From assembly GCA_958295665.1 (NCBI GenBank), contig OY282560.1:195109011-195173010 (forward strand): a DNA stretch of 64,000 bases, in the 5' to 3' direction. The DNA is from Tipula vernalis. Its lineage: Eukaryota > Arthropoda > Insecta > Diptera > Tipulidae. The stretch's first letter is position 1. Every line of letters starts with the position of its first letter. The notes beneath the pieces are model-generated. The model saw nothing but the letters and a program-made list of their open reading frames with translations. It did not search any database and was not told the DNA's origin. Positions 12,035-23,045 of the stretch are shown here, one piece after another. A program made the position numbers and the translations under genes.

Positions 12035-12389
12035 AGTTGTTGGTTCGTGCAGCCGGATACATTAATCCGCATGGTCGGCCATTATTGGTTTTACAAAGCA
12101 ACGAGCATTGAATTGAAACGCCATTGAAACCACTGATTTAAATCTCATAAGGGATAGAAATCAGTGATTGCAACACACATTATTAATTTCACAAATCACA
12201 ATACAATAATCATCAATCAATAGCGCCAACTTTCGGCAAATACAAAACCAATTACAACACAAATTGTCGAACAGTAAAAAAAAAAGTGTTGTAACTGCAG
12301 CGTCAGACAAAAAGTCAGGTTAGGAAATTCAGCTATTGTAGTCGTAATTTAGCAAAAATATATTCATTGTAAACCACACACGGATTATC

Positions 12390-12845
12390 ATGACTGACGA
12401 GATAGGCAATTTAATCAAAAAACGTAGATACGTAAAATCTCGTCTCACGAAGCAAGAAAACGCTAGCAAGAAAATTGACATGAACATGTTCGAGTTGCTG
12501 TCACGGATTCCAGATGTAGACAACATACTCAGAGAATTTATTTCTATTAACGAACAAATATTGGGGTTGTCCAATTTCGCAGACGAACACATGGCAGAAC
12601 AGGAAGAATTTGAGAATCAATATTACGCTGTCAAATCAATTATGGCAGAACGAATCCATGAGCTAGATTTATTGGATGGATCCACACACAAGTCAGAAAC
12701 CAATGATTATAAATCAAATAATCATCAAATGTCTCATATTCCAGTGAAATTACCTGATTTAAATTGCAAACATTTAATGGAAGTTATGATAAGTGGATTT
12801 CATTTAGAGATACATTTGAATCTCAGATCAACAAACACTCATTAA
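12390..12845 (+). pseudogene. BEL/Pao gag, N-terminal part
   Basis: The 151-codon frame starts MTDEIGNLIKKRRYVKSRLT and continues with a helical, charged segment (EQILGLSNFADEHMAEQEEF). This fits the DUF1759-type gag of BEL/Pao elements, which often begins with a helical bundle before the capsid-like core. The frame breaks after LPDLNCKHLMEVMISG. The conserved 'LPKfelpkFdGd..eW..F.d.F' block is partly visible here and continues in other frames (about 12810-13010). Gag would package element RNA. Neighbour order (LTR and leader before it, zinc knuckles after it) supports the assignment. Confidence 0.6.
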
Positions 12846-13258
12846 TCACTGATATACAAGTTTTCATTATCGGAAGAGGGATATAAACCAGCATGGACGG
12901 CATTACACGAGATTTTTCAACTAAAGCCGCCTCATAGATAACTGTTGCAGTCACTTAGCCGCTTTAAAATCTTTAAATCAGCCCGTCGATCAGTGAGATG
13001 GTATTATCATATATATAATGAATTCTCGCCTGGACCCGGATACGCATAGGGCTTGGGAAATGTCACAGTCAAATCATGAAGCACCATCTTGGACTAAGAT
13101 GTTGGAATTCCTTAACAATTGAGCTCGAATATTGAATAGAACGGTACATACGATCTAAAATCGTGTTAATTATACAAATACAAAACGTAAATCATCATCA
13201 AACACAATATCTAATTCAGCATCACGTACGCTAATGATATCATCCAGCCAATCTAGCT

Positions 13259-13627
13259 ATGTGCAAGGTATGCAAATCGACTTGTCATTACATTCAACAA
13301 TGTGAGCAATTGCTTAAACTGACACCAACTGAACGGTTTCAAATAATTAAACAGCTTCAGTTGTGTGTAAATTGTCTTCATAAAGGACATCAAATCCCAC
13401 AATGCAGATCTTCGTCCTGCAAAATATGCCGCAAACGACATAACACCCTGTTGCACAATCCAGATGCTTTCAACGCAACGTCTGGTGAGTCAACAAATCA
13501 ATCCGATAATGTGGTAGTGAATGTGCCGACATCAACGCCAACATTTGAAGTAACTATTAACGGTCAATGTAACACCCAAACGTTAGTTTCAAATTGTTTC
13601 ACCACGACCGAACAAGTAATACTCTAA
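13259..13627 (+). pseudogene. BEL/Pao gag zinc-knuckle region and start of protease
   Basis: The frame begins CKVCKSTCHYIQQCEQLLKL and continues NCLHKGHQIPQC, then SSCKICRKRHNTLLH. This triple Cys/His arrangement (C..C..H....C, then nCLr.GH....C, then C..C...HhtLLH) is the standard end of BEL/Pao gag. The C-terminal part leads toward the DUF1758 aspartic protease. The candidate active-site motif DSASQS appears in a shifted frame near 13689-13706, where DSGSQ-like motifs are expected. The segment ends at a TAA near 13625. Confidence 0.7.
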
Positions 13628-13993
13628 ACAGCTATAATTCAAGTAATGAATAATAATGGTAAATACGTCAAGCGCAGAGTGATTTAAGACTCAGCATCCC
13701 AATCTTGTTTTTTCGCAAAATCATTCGGTGATCAGCTGGGCATGCCTTGTCAAACAATACAGCTTCCAATTAACGGTCTAAATGGATTATCAACACACAT
13801 TAAACCCTATGTTACAACAAAATTAAAATCACGTATTAACGACTTTAGTGCGGAGGTCCATCAAGTCCAACGAATCTTCCATCAAGATACATACCCAAGA
13901 GCACCGTAACAATTCCAGAAGGTAATATTTTAGCCAATCCTGAATTCAATGTACCAAGGGAAATAGATGATCTTACTGGAGCCGAGCTATTTT

Positions 13994-14356
13994 TATATCC
14001 TTTATATTAATTTCACCTGCTTGATTGCTTGCTGGAGTGTCCTTACGATCTTCAAGTTCAAAATTGACCCACTTCCCGTAATCCTCTCGCGCTGAAATTT
14101 TGCACATCGACTTTTGTCACCTAACAATACTTTTTGGCAATATTTCAGTTCGATCAACATACTATAACTAAGTTTTTTCTTTAATTTTCAATTTAGAAAA
14201 TTCATTCTAGTAGTGTTCCAAATGTTTCTTCAAGTAAGTTTAAAATTCAAATTTGTTTTTTGAATGACCCTCACTCATTGAATTTTAAATTTTAGTCATG
14301 GTGAAGAAGGTCGAAGCTGAATTGCAATCGACCGAGTCTTACATATAAAGGATATA
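13994..14356. mobile_element. 363-bp insertion with 14-bp terminal inverted repeats
   Basis: tatatcctttatat at 13994-14007 is inverted as atataaaggatata at 14343-14356. The insert lies inside the BEL/Pao pol: the reading ends at GAELFL before it and resumes with ILLDERIQISDEQPAF after it. There is no coding content. The ends are themselves AT-rich, so the exact target duplication (TA or TATA) is ambiguous. It is best described as a small non-autonomous DNA element. Confidence 0.55.
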
Positions 14357-14385
14357 TAGTCAAAAACTTTATTTTTACGGGTTGT

Positions 14386-15690
14386 GTGTTTTTTAATATT
14401 CTGTTGGACGAGCGGATACAAATATCAGATGAGCAACCTGCGTTTCTAAATTCAAATTTTGTTAGTATGACAAGCACAGTCGGTTTTCAAAAGGAAACTG
14501 AAATTGAATTGCTGCAGCTCGTCAAACAGTTCTGGCAACTGGAATCAGTAGATATCAATTTCGTCCTCACAGCCGAAGAAAAAGCTTCTGAGCAACATTT
14601 CGTTGATACACACAAACGTAACTCACAAGGGAGAAACATTGTGCAACTACCACTTCGTCCTAATATTATACAACTGGGCGATTCGAAACAATACGCATTG
14701 CAGCAGTTCAAATATTTAGAGAACCGATTTCAAAATAATCATGCCTTCAAATTTATGAGCGAATACATTGCACTTAAACACATGAATAAGGTCGAGGATG
14801 ACACAACGAACTTCAAATAACTACCTATAGTTATTACATTTCTCATGGTGCAATCATAAAACCCCAAACCACAACAACGAAATTACGCATTGTTTTTGAT
14901 GCATCAGCGAATTCAACCACAGGAATTTCAATAAATGATGCACTGATAGTAGGGCTTCGAACTCAAGACGAATTATTTTCGATTATACTTCGATTCCGCA
15001 AGTATAAGGTGGTATTTACCGCCGACATCGAGAAGATGTATCGCCAAATTCTAATCGATCAGGATCAGCGTTGTCTACAAAGAATCATATGGCATCAATT
15101 TCTAGCCACGCGCACCCTGAATCAGATTGCAATTGACGAAGCAGAAAGGTTTCCATCAGCAAAAGCAACTATCCGCGATTTCTATGTCGATGACTGTATA
15201 ACTGGTGCAGATACTGTAAATCAAGCAATAAAGATAGAGCAAGAACTACGCGAAATGCTTTAAACAGCTAGTATGAAGCTACGGAAATTCACTTGGAAGA
15301 TATTCCAGAATCGGAAAGAGATCAAATCGATGCAAACGAGTCCAATCAAACTATAAAAACATTAGGTTTGATCTGGAATCCCGACAAAGATGTTTATATG
15401 TTTTATAATCAGCCAATAACAAGAAATTCGTGATAAACAATCTCGAAGAATTGTACTATCTGAGCTGGCTAGCGTATTCGAGCCTTTGGGTCTCCTAGCT
15501 CCCATAATCGTCACAGCTAAGATTTTTACACAACATCTTTGGCAACTCCCTCTAGACTGGGATGATCCGGTATCGGCTGATGACGAGAATTTTTGGAAGA
15601 CATCAATTCAATACCAGTGCCTCCATGAAACTTCCATTAACCTTTATGTTTACAACCGCATACCCGGGTATGTTTTTCAATTTTAATGAC
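14386..15690 (+). pseudogene. BEL/Pao reverse transcriptase region (broken frames)
   Basis: Successive frames read DERIQISDEQPAFLNSNF (protease to RT linker), ETEIELLQLVKQFWQLE, GRNIVQLPLRPN, the RT start TADIEKMYRQI (catalytic Asp), FLATRTLNQIAIDE, and FYVDDCITGADT, which supplies the YVDD catalytic pair. Then come RREILSE-like sequence and MGLLAPIIVTAKIFTQHLWQ. Short deletions and frameshifts separate these blocks; one removes the segment between IIWHQ and FLATRT. RT copies element RNA into DNA. The frame is cut by the piggyBac insertion at 15641, so the ORF end at 15686 lies inside foreign DNA. Confidence 0.8.
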
Positions 15691-17924
15691 CAAAATTTTA
15701 TTGATTTAGGTATTTTATCGACATGAATCCTTCAGTAGCTTAACAATTATATGTTCTGAATGGAATTTCAAGAAAAGTTTTTCCAAAACTCGATTATAAC
15801 TTGTTTTTAGTATAGTTTGTTTCGAATAACCCATCAAATTGACAACCAACGTACCCGGGTATGTAGCTATTGTAAATCATAACACTAAATGAAAATTAAA
15901 AATTATAAAGTTTCATATTATTTAGTTTATTATTTATTTATAAAACTTAACATATAATAAAATTACATAAAAATTAATTCTCGGTGTTTGTGGTACATCG
16001 CAAGCAAGTTGCTACAGTCAATGTACCCTGCGGGCAGACTGGTTTGTTGCAATTCGCACAATTTTTCCGGGTCAATCTTCTATTACAACAAAGGTGGTAG
16101 TTTGATTTGTGTATAATTCTACCGCTTGAGTCACGTTTTTCTGCGATAGATGTGCTTTGTACATCTCTTGCTTCAATTTCTACAGTATGGCCCAAAATAC
16201 TTTCGATAACGTTTTTGGTATCAAAATGTCGCGTTATTTACGGGTTCTTGGAACGCTTACTAATTTCAGACATAACCAACTTCTCGCATAATTGTTGCAA
16301 AAATTTACGCCGGTGACTGAAGGTTTTTTTGAAGAACGAATTATTTTCTATATATACTATATATGCTGCTAAAGCTGCCACATCCAAAATGTTATAAAAA
16401 AATGCCAGTGGCCAGAGATTCGTCCCCCTTTTGCATGAATATTCGCCCAACATTTTGTCAATATTATCCACGCCGCCCTTAGTTCAGTTATAGTCTAGGG
16501 TCATTGTTGGTTTATTAGCCGATCCTTGTTTCTCCTTATCATAATGCATAGTGGATAAAACCATTACCGCTTTGTTTTTTTTTTTGGAATATACGAACAC
16601 ATTGTGCTGTTGTTCGAAAATTCGAAAATATACGATTCGATAGGTCGAGGTTTGCCTTTTAAAACTAGGAATTCAGCTGGTACAAATCGCCGTCTTTTAT
16701 TTACTGTCCCTAAAATTTATAAATTGTGGTCACGTGTCAAACTAGAAGCTAAATTGTACCTGGTAAAAAAATTGGCACACGTAATATTTTAATCACTTAT
16801 ACGAAAAAGGGTACAGCATAAATCTTTAACAACACGTTCTCCTTTGTTACTTTCTCTTTGTGAGTTTGCAGCTATTCCAGTGTAAATTCGTTGTTTCAAT
16901 GGATACGAGGTAGTTGAGTTGCTCACCCACCATACTTTAATTCCATATCTGGCCGGTTTTGAAGGAATGTACTGTGTGAAACGTGTACCATTTCGATATG
17001 GAACCAGTTGTTCATCAATCGTAATGTTTGCTCCAGCTATAAGGCACTCTCGAAGATTTCGATTCAACATAAGCCATATATCTGAAATATTAGCAGCTTT
17101 GTCAGGAAGTATCCGTTGCGCACGGGTATTCCCATTATTAAATCTGATATATCGGCTTATAGTATAAAAGCGCTGAACACCCATCGTAGCGCGATAAAGG
17201 GGATGAGGACTAGATCTCCATAAATCTAGTATACTCATTCTTGAATCGGCTTACACCGAAAAATTTATAATGCCGAGATATCCATCAAATTCAGAGACAC
17301 TTATTGGCTTCCATACCCGAATATTATTTGGATTTTTGTAGTTCCATGTTTGGCAACTTTGTGCTCCTCTACGATTGGTCTCGCGAATGATGATGTCACA
17401 AATGTCTTCACGTATAAATACTCGTAGATTAAATGTTTGTATGCTTAGATTGTTTTTTTTATTTGTTGGGCCTGCAGTGGCCGATTTAAAAATGTTATGC
17501 GTCAGATTTCTGCGATGTGTTGGTGAAATTTAACTCCAAACTGTCCCATCCCTTGCCTTATATTCCAAAGGGTTCGATTGCTCCACGGGTTCTTCTGCCA
17601 AGTCTTCCGCCACAATATCAATATCTGAGTAGTCGTCTTTTATTATCTATTTTACTAAAATTTTTAATTTTCCCGTTATATTTGTTGATTAGTGTCGTGT
17701 CGAAATATTCAGTTATCATAAATAAAACAGGGTTATACAAAACCAGGAAATACAATAGCATGTTGTATTAATAAGTAAAATTGAAATGATCAAAATTTAT
17801 TTGTACTAACGTAAAATTCAATTTTAAAACAAAATTTCACGCAAAATGAATAGAAATCGTATATACTTACCCGGGTATGTTGGTTGTAAAGACGAAGATA
17901 AAAAATCGGTTGTAAACATAAGGG
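15641..17924 (-). mobile_element. piggyBac-type DNA transposon (decayed)
   Basis: The ends are inverted: CCTTTATGTTTACAACCG at 15641 and, on the minus strand, CCCTTATGTTTACAACCG at 17924. Both are flanked by the TTAA duplication (15637-15640 and 17925-17928), the signature target of piggyBac. An internal TACCCGGGTA palindrome near 15662, 15852 and 17873 forms subterminal repeats next to acaacc. The host BEL/Pao frame resumes immediately after the second TTAA. Confidence 0.9.
15974..17640 (-). pseudogene. piggyBac transposase, inactivated
   Basis: Reading from 17640 down: an acidic N-terminus (DDYSDIDIVAEDLAEEP), a TVWS block, ETNRRGAQS, then FYTISRYIRFNN, ITIDEQLVPYRNGTRF (first catalytic Asp) and YGIKVWWVS. 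These are followed by NITCANFFTRYNLASSL, GGVDNIDKMLGEYSCKR (third catalytic Asp) and a C-terminal Cys-rich domain (CCNRRLTRKNCANCNKPVC..C..C) that binds subterminal DNA in this family. The usual ITCDNFF has become ITCANFF, so the second catalytic Asp is replaced by Ala (codon GCC). There are in-frame stops after TVWS, before NITC and before TKGG. The element cannot move itself. Length and order match the roughly 550-600-residue family. Confidence 0.85.
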
Positions 17925-17928
17925 TTAA

Positions 17929-18460
17929 CAAGTGTCGAAATACACGGATTCTCAGACGATAGCGAAGAGGCGTACGGAGCGTGTGTTTATTTAATATGTA
18001 TTGACAACAACAACGAAATATTAGTTAATCTTTTATGCAGTAAAAGCAGAGTGAAGCCTCTCAAGTCCCAAACAATCCCACGTATGGAGTTATGTGCAGC
18101 GCTGTTACTGTCGGGGTTTGTTGCAACGCTTACAACTTCGCTTAAGCTCAACATTGAATCCATCCATTTATGGACTCCATGTAGTCTACTAAAGACATTC
18201 GTTGCAAACCTGGTGTCAGAAATACATAAACTTACATTCAATTACAACTGGCATCATATCGACACTACAAGAGACCCAGCCGATTTAGCATCGCGGGGAG
18301 TTATGCTCAAGGATCTTCATTCGAATACGCTCTGGTGGAACGGTCCCGAATATCTAAAATTTCCACAGTCTGAATGGCCGGGAAATCAAGGATTTTCAGT
18401 TATCATCGATGAGTGTAATCGAGAAAAGATCAATCGAAACATTCACGATCAATGTTGAAG
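17929..18460 (+). pseudogene. BEL/Pao RNase H region, downstream of the piggyBac insertion
   Basis: Directly after the TTAA at 17925-17928 the plus strand reads VEIHGFSDDSEEAYGACVYL, the RNase H start of BEL/Pao pol (ihgFsDAS..AYgAvvYl). The 18051-18458 frame then gives TIPRMELCAALLL, TFVANLVSEI, PADLASRGV and LWWNGPEYL, all standard blocks of this domain. Frame and spelling continue across the insertion point. The predicted function is removal of RNA from the RNA:DNA hybrid. Confidence 0.85.
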
Positions 18461-18659
18461 AACCTTGTGAGTTATTTGAAAGATTTGGCAATTCATTTAC
18501 AAAGTTGGTATGTGTAACAGCATATTGCTTACGATATATCTCGAAACTGAAGAACAAAACGCATGAACCTAATTAAACTCGTACACCAGTAAACATTTAA
18601 TCATGAAATTCGAACTATTAATAACAACAAGCCGCTGGATCATAAAAGTCAAATAAAAA

Positions 18660-19130
18660 ATCTTTCACCATTTCTCGATAAGGATGGCCTTCTTCGCGTG
18701 GGAGGTCACATCAAAAATGCACATATGAGTTTTGACCAACGTCATCAAATATTACTTCCGAAAGGTCATCATTTTACAACATTGATTTTCCGCCATGAAC
18801 ATCAAAAACATTTTCATTGTGGCCCTCAAAATCTTCTGGCACAAATGCGACACAGATATTGGCCAATACATGGAAAATCAGAAGCAACACGGATAGTTCA
18901 TCAGTGCGTAACCTGTTTCAAAACAAAGCCAACCCCACTTCATCAGCTTATGGGTGATTTACCTAGTGCTAGGCTCAATCCTGTTATACGAGCTTTTGAT
19001 GTAATTGGAGTAGATTACTGTGGGCCATTCTTAACAAAAAATCAAGGTCTGAGAAGCACCGCACACTACAAGACTTATGTGGCAGTGTTTATTTGTTTTT
19101 TCTGTAAAGTGTTTGCACAAGATTATCACA
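18660..19130 (+). pseudogene. BEL/Pao integrase N-terminal part, truncated
   Basis: The frame 18698-19219 reads VGGHIKNAHMSFDQRHQILL, HHFTTLIFRHEHQKHFHCGP, then the HHCC zinc-binding module with CVTCFKTKP, and GDLPSARLNPVIRAFDVIGVDYCGPF, which holds the first catalytic Asp of the integrase core. After KTYVAVFICFFCK near 19110 the similarity stops. The last 30 or so codons look unrelated, which marks a truncation or junction. The second Asp and the Glu of the DDE triad are absent here. Confidence 0.8.
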
Positions 19131-19230
19131 ACACACGACAACACTTCACGAAACCATGGTACCATGCAACGGATCGAATTCTTCTTCTTGTTGCCTGCTT
19201 GTTATCACTTCTGTATTAATGGTTGATTCA

Positions 19231-19833
19231 TCAAACGTAACGATTTTTTTTTTTTACGTCCGAAGCAACAAGCTGGTTTATATGGGGTTTTAGAGATCTG
19301 CCTTCATCTAATTTCACGATGTTATGAAGTTGGCCCAATTTCCGGGTGATCATCCCGAATTTCCACATAGATTTATTGTTTATAACAAATTTCGCTTGGA
19401 CTCTCTGCCCCTCTTTAAGAGATCGTAGATGAATTTTCTTGTTTGGATGAGAAACATTTTCTTGCACTGGAAACATGGCATCGAATTTTATGCGAATCTG
19501 TCGATTTAAATACATTTCTGCCGGCGATTTCCCATTTGCTAGGGGCGTGGCTCTGTATCGCAACAGAATTTTAGGTAATTTTTGGTTCATTGGAATATTT
19601 TCGTTGGTTGCTGGATGTCCTGGTGCAATAAATTTTTGTCGAATACCATTCCTACGGCAATATTTTTGAAACACTTCACTGGTAAATGTTGTGGCGTTGT
19701 CAGAAACTAATACGACTGGATATCCGTGATTTGCAAAAATTTCACTTAACAGTTGAATAGTGTTATCTGAATTCGGCGCTTCACGTAACCCCTTGATTTC
19801 TGCCCATCGAGATTTTGCGTCTATTACAACCAA
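19231..19833 (-). pseudogene. Ty3-type A integrase core and C-terminus
   Basis: The 200-codon frame begins VVIDAKSRWAEIKGLREAPN (first catalytic Asp), followed by YPVVLVSDNATTFTSEVF (second Asp). The expected third motif (HPxtNGxxER) appears as GHPATNENIPMNQKL, so the Glu region is damaged or shortened. The downstream ILLRYRATPLANGKSPAEMYL is the usual segment after the core. The start is not a real initiation codon; the frame continues from upstream sequence in another frame. It sits at the 3' end of pol, as expected. Confidence 0.75.
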
Positions 19834-19889
19834 AAAATAGAATCCTTGGAACGGCTCTCCGTAGTCAATATGGATACGTTCCCAATTGT

Positions 19890-20108
19890 TTAATGGAATA
19901 TCCCAATGGTGCGTCGGAATTTTGTGGGATTCTTCTTGATCTTTGTATATTCTTCACATGATATAACTACCCTTTCGATATCTTTATCTATTTCTTTCCA
20001 TATATGAGTACAGCATCGTCGCGCTAGCTGCTTCATCTTAACAATTTCTAGATGCGTGGAATGTAACTCCCTTATGACTTCCGGTTGGAGAACTTTTGGT
20101 ATTACCAC
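19890..20108 (-). pseudogene. Ty3-type A integrase zinc-binding (H2C2) module
   Basis: It reads VIPKVLQPEVIRELHSTHLE and IVKMKQLARRCCTHIWKEID, then ISCEEY. Ty3 integrases carry H...H (LHxxHxGxxKmkxxaR), then a CxxC, before the core. Here the first Cys is replaced (ISCEEYTK rather than CxxCqxxk), so the zinc site is probably broken. Confidence 0.65.
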
Positions 20109-20300
20109 TCGATTATTTTTGAATAAAATCCCCGCGATTATTACATATTCACTATCTTTATCGGTTGATTGTAATTCTCCCTTTATTTTTGATAAGTATT
20201 CATCCTTTTCTGTATCATTAATAATTGTATCCGGAGTTAGATTTTCAGTTGATATTTCGAATACTGATGCTGCTAAGACTTGATGAACCTCTTTATTGAT

Positions 20301-20669
20301 TTACATGTCGGATGAAATATGTTCTTGGTGTACTGGTGCTCTTGATAAGCAATCGACGTTTTGATGGTCGATGCCATTCTTAAATGAGACATTATAGTCG
20401 AAACCCGCCAAGAATGATGCGTAGCGTAGTAATCTAGCGGAAGTCATTTTTGGTAATTTTGACGTTTGGTGGAAAATCCTTGTTAACGGTTGATTATCCG
20501 TGATTAATGTAAATCGTCTCCCATATAGGTAATCGAAGAAATGATCTAGTACAAAAATTATTGCCAGAGCCCCACGATCCAGCTGTGAATCGTTCTGCTC
20601 AGCGCTCGAGAGCGAACGTGAGGCAAAAGCAATCGGGCGTTCTCCCCCGGCGGTTGTGTGTGACAACAC
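20301..20669 (-). pseudogene. Ty3-type A RNase H
   Basis: The 122-codon frame contains GGERPIAFASRSLSSAEQND, ALAIIFVLDHFFDYLYGRRF and LITDNQPLTRIF (a catalytic Asp in TDNxPL), then ARLLRYASFLAGFDYNVSFK, ending with NVDCLSRAP. These are the blocks of the Ty3 RNase H domain and tether. The upstream 'DASptGigAvL' start is in another frame near 20690. It is placed correctly after RT. Confidence 0.8.
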
Positions 20670-20778
20670 CGCCGCGATTTCAGTAGGACTTGCGTCCGTT
20701 TCAAGTATTCGATCACTCGCAATTCCCTTTTTTAATTTTATGAATGCTGCTTGGCACTCCTTTGACCATATAAATTTT

Positions 20779-21402
20779 TCATTTTTTTGTAATCATTTTC
20801 GGATCGAGTAAGTAACAGTAGATCCCTAACAATTGTCTAACTTCTTTGACATTCCTTGGATGTGGCATTTTGATGATTGCTTTTACTTTTGAAGGGGATT
20901 TTGAAATTTTTCCGTCTCCCTCGACGTGTCCCAGATATTCGATTTTTCGTTGATAATACGAGCACTTGTTTTTATTTAAATGCAAATCATATTTACTTAG
21001 TCTGGTTAAACATGGCCTTAGATTTTCCTGATACTCTTCTTTTGTTTTCGCGTGCACGAGTATGTCATCGAAATATGCAATCGTCTTGTTTAGCCCTTGA
21101 AGCACTTGATCGATTATCCGGTTAAATTCTGCTAGTGCTGTTTTTATACCAAAACTTAACCTGTTCATTCGGTAAGTTCCTCTGTGTGTCGCTAATGTTT
21201 GAATAATACTGTTATCCTCGTCAGTTTTTAAATGATGATATGCTTTAAACAGATCCAATCGACAAAAATATTTTGAACCTTGTAAGTTATTCAATATGTC
21301 CTCGATCTTTTTGATTGGATAATTGACGTTTATTAATTGATCATTTACTCCAACTTTGTAATCGACACAAATTCTAACTGTTCCATCTCCTTTCGGAATC
21401 AC
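20779..21402 (-). pseudogene. Ty3-type A reverse transcriptase
   Basis: The 207-codon frame reads GDGTVRICVDYKVGVNDQL, GSKYFCRLDLFKAYHHLK (catalytic Asp), LSFGIKTALAEFNRIIDQVL and IAYFDDILVHAKTKEEY (the catalytic pair as FDD), then KCSYYQRKIEYLGHV. Spacing and motifs are those of Ty3-type RT, although the usual fPFGLknApatF is altered to LSFGIKTALAEF. The catalytic aspartates appear kept. The frame breaks shortly after the thumb. Confidence 0.85.
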
Positions 21403-21639
21403 TAGCCAAAGGTGATCCCCAATCGCTCATGGTTGATTTTGCTATGGTACCCTCTTGTTCTAAATTATCCAGCTTCTTCTCTACTTGTTCTTGTAGCGCG
21501 TATGGAACATCCCTTCCGTGTATGAAGCTGGGTTTCGCACCTTCACGAAGTTGTAACTTGATACTAAAATTTGGTATACAGCCAACCTTCTGGGTAAAAA
21601 TATTTGGAAAGCATGCTTCAATGTCTTTCTCATCATTTA

Positions 21640-22035
21640 TTAATCGGTATGCATTTCCCGATTTATTTTTGAAATTTCTTGATCAATGTCTTCCAACTTG
21701 ATTTTTAAATGCCTGATCCATGTTCTCCCTAATAGTGGGTAGAACCCGTCTGGAATGGCGTACATGTCTTCATTAGATCCATTCCCTTTATATTCTACTT
21801 TTACATTGACTATCCCCAGTGGTAAGAACACATTTGCTGTGTATGATCTGAATGCGATATTGGTTGGTTTTAGCTGCTTTTTGATTCCGAGACTTCTATA
21901 TTGACTCTTAGGAATAAGTGTGAATCCAGCACCGGTGTCGACCTCAAATTTTTGTTGAACCCCTTCGATTTTAACACTAGTGTAAAACTTCTTTGTGTCC
22001 TGGCCCATTTCCATTGTGGACTCCCATATCATCAT
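21640..22035 (-). pseudogene. Ty3-type A aspartic protease
   Basis: FEVDTGAGFTLIPKSQYRSL carries the DTGA active-site motif of retropepsins, followed by the flap-like region and PLLGRTWIRHLKIKLED (the LLGrdwl block). It cleaves gag-pol. It overlaps the zinc-knuckle frame upstream by about 60 bp, which is consistent with a gag/pro frame change or decay. Confidence 0.75.
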
Positions 22036-22441
22036 AATTGTTTATCCTATTTGTTGTGACAGCATATTTTGTTGAATTTGATCGATTCCTTTTATTTAAG
22101 AGAGCTTTTATGCATACTTTTGCAAGATGTCCTGTCTTACGGCATATTGAACACTCCATTGTTGCTTGTTCGATTCGACAGTCCTTTGATTTATGATTAT
22201 TCCGACCGCATGGTAAACATACATTGTCGATCCCAAGTTTCTTGTAGTCGATCCATCCTCTTGATTTTGATCGCGTTTGATCATGATTTCCCCTCGGTGT
22301 TGACTGACTTTTACTTTGATTTTTTGAAGAAAAACTGTCCTTCCGTGATTGATGATTGATTATTTTGTTAATGTCACTAGCAGCTGTTGTAATTTCTGGT
22401 CTTTGTGACAGTTCTTGACAATTCACTTTTGATGCTTCCAT
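21977..22441 (-). pseudogene. Ty3-type A gag nucleocapsid region
   Basis: Two knuckles are seen: CLPCGRNNHKSKDC (C-x2-C-x4-H-x4-C) and CSICRKTGHLAKVC (C-x2-C-x4-H-x4-C). They are preceded by a Ser/Arg/Gln-rich basic segment. They bind element RNA during packaging. The capsid part is separate, at 22746-23045. Confidence 0.75.
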
Positions 22442-22745
22442 TGCTATTGCTTTCGTGACAATTTCACTAAAATCAGTTTTCTCTAATTGAAGGATTTTCT
22501 ACTTTATACCGTTATCCTTTATACCTCGAACAAATTAAGCTCGAAGAAACAAGTCTGTTGTTGATGTACTGTTTCCACATTGACACTTTACTTTAAAATC
22601 ACATTCAGCAATGTTACGGCGTAAAGCTGCAACGTAATCTGCTATTTTTTCATGCTCTTGTTGATATGTTGATAAAAAATAGTGTTGACTCACTAACGAG
22701 CTTTTTTTCGTCTCTAGATGCTTCTCTAATTCAGAGATTAATTGA

Positions 22746-23045
22746 TCATATTAAGGCTGCTAATGTATTATAATTTGATGCGCCTATTGAACTTAATAGC
22801 ATCTGTGCACTTTTGATTTTATCTTCATCCAGTTGTTTCATTTTAATATAATTTTCGAAACGTTGACGGTAATATTTGAAGCTTTCCTTGTTAGGATCAA
22901 AATTTTCGAACGCCGGAATAAGTGAAATGGTAACATTCGATGATTGACTACCGTTACGTCCATCTTCAGATAACATTGATTCGATCAATAATTTCTGATT
23001 TTTATTCATCGCGTCTATCAATTGTTGCAATTGTTCCGGATTCAT
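22746..23045 (-). pseudogene. Ty3-type A gag start
   Basis: The 99-codon frame starts at a real ATG: MNPEQLQQLIDAMNKNQKLL, then LIPAFENFDPNKESFKYYRQ (the P.FdgF.p.e.sW..Y..rfe block of Ty3 gag) and KSAQMLLSSIGASNYN. This is the gag N-terminus of elements whose pol resembles K02A2.6-like polyproteins. The capsid core continues in broken frames to 22500. Confidence 0.7.

Larger units (their letters stand above)
11680..19130 (+). mobile_element. BEL/Pao LTR retrotransposon, decayed and interrupted
   Basis: In order it holds the LTR, leader, gag (12390-12845), CCHC/zinc-knuckle region (13259-13470), aspartic protease remnant (about 13480-13990), reverse transcriptase (14386-15690), RNase H (continuing at 17929-18460) and the integrase N-terminal part (18660-19110). 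It is broken by frameshifts, a 363-bp insertion (13994-14356) and a piggyBac element (15641-17924). The integrase core, C-terminus and right LTR are absent. Recognisable order and motifs make the family call firm. Confidence 0.8.

Noticed and set aside
12041..12059. Firm tRNA assignment for the BEL/Pao primer site
   Set aside because: The sequence begins TTGG and lies in the right place, but I could not match it with confidence to a particular tRNA, so only a candidate site is noted.
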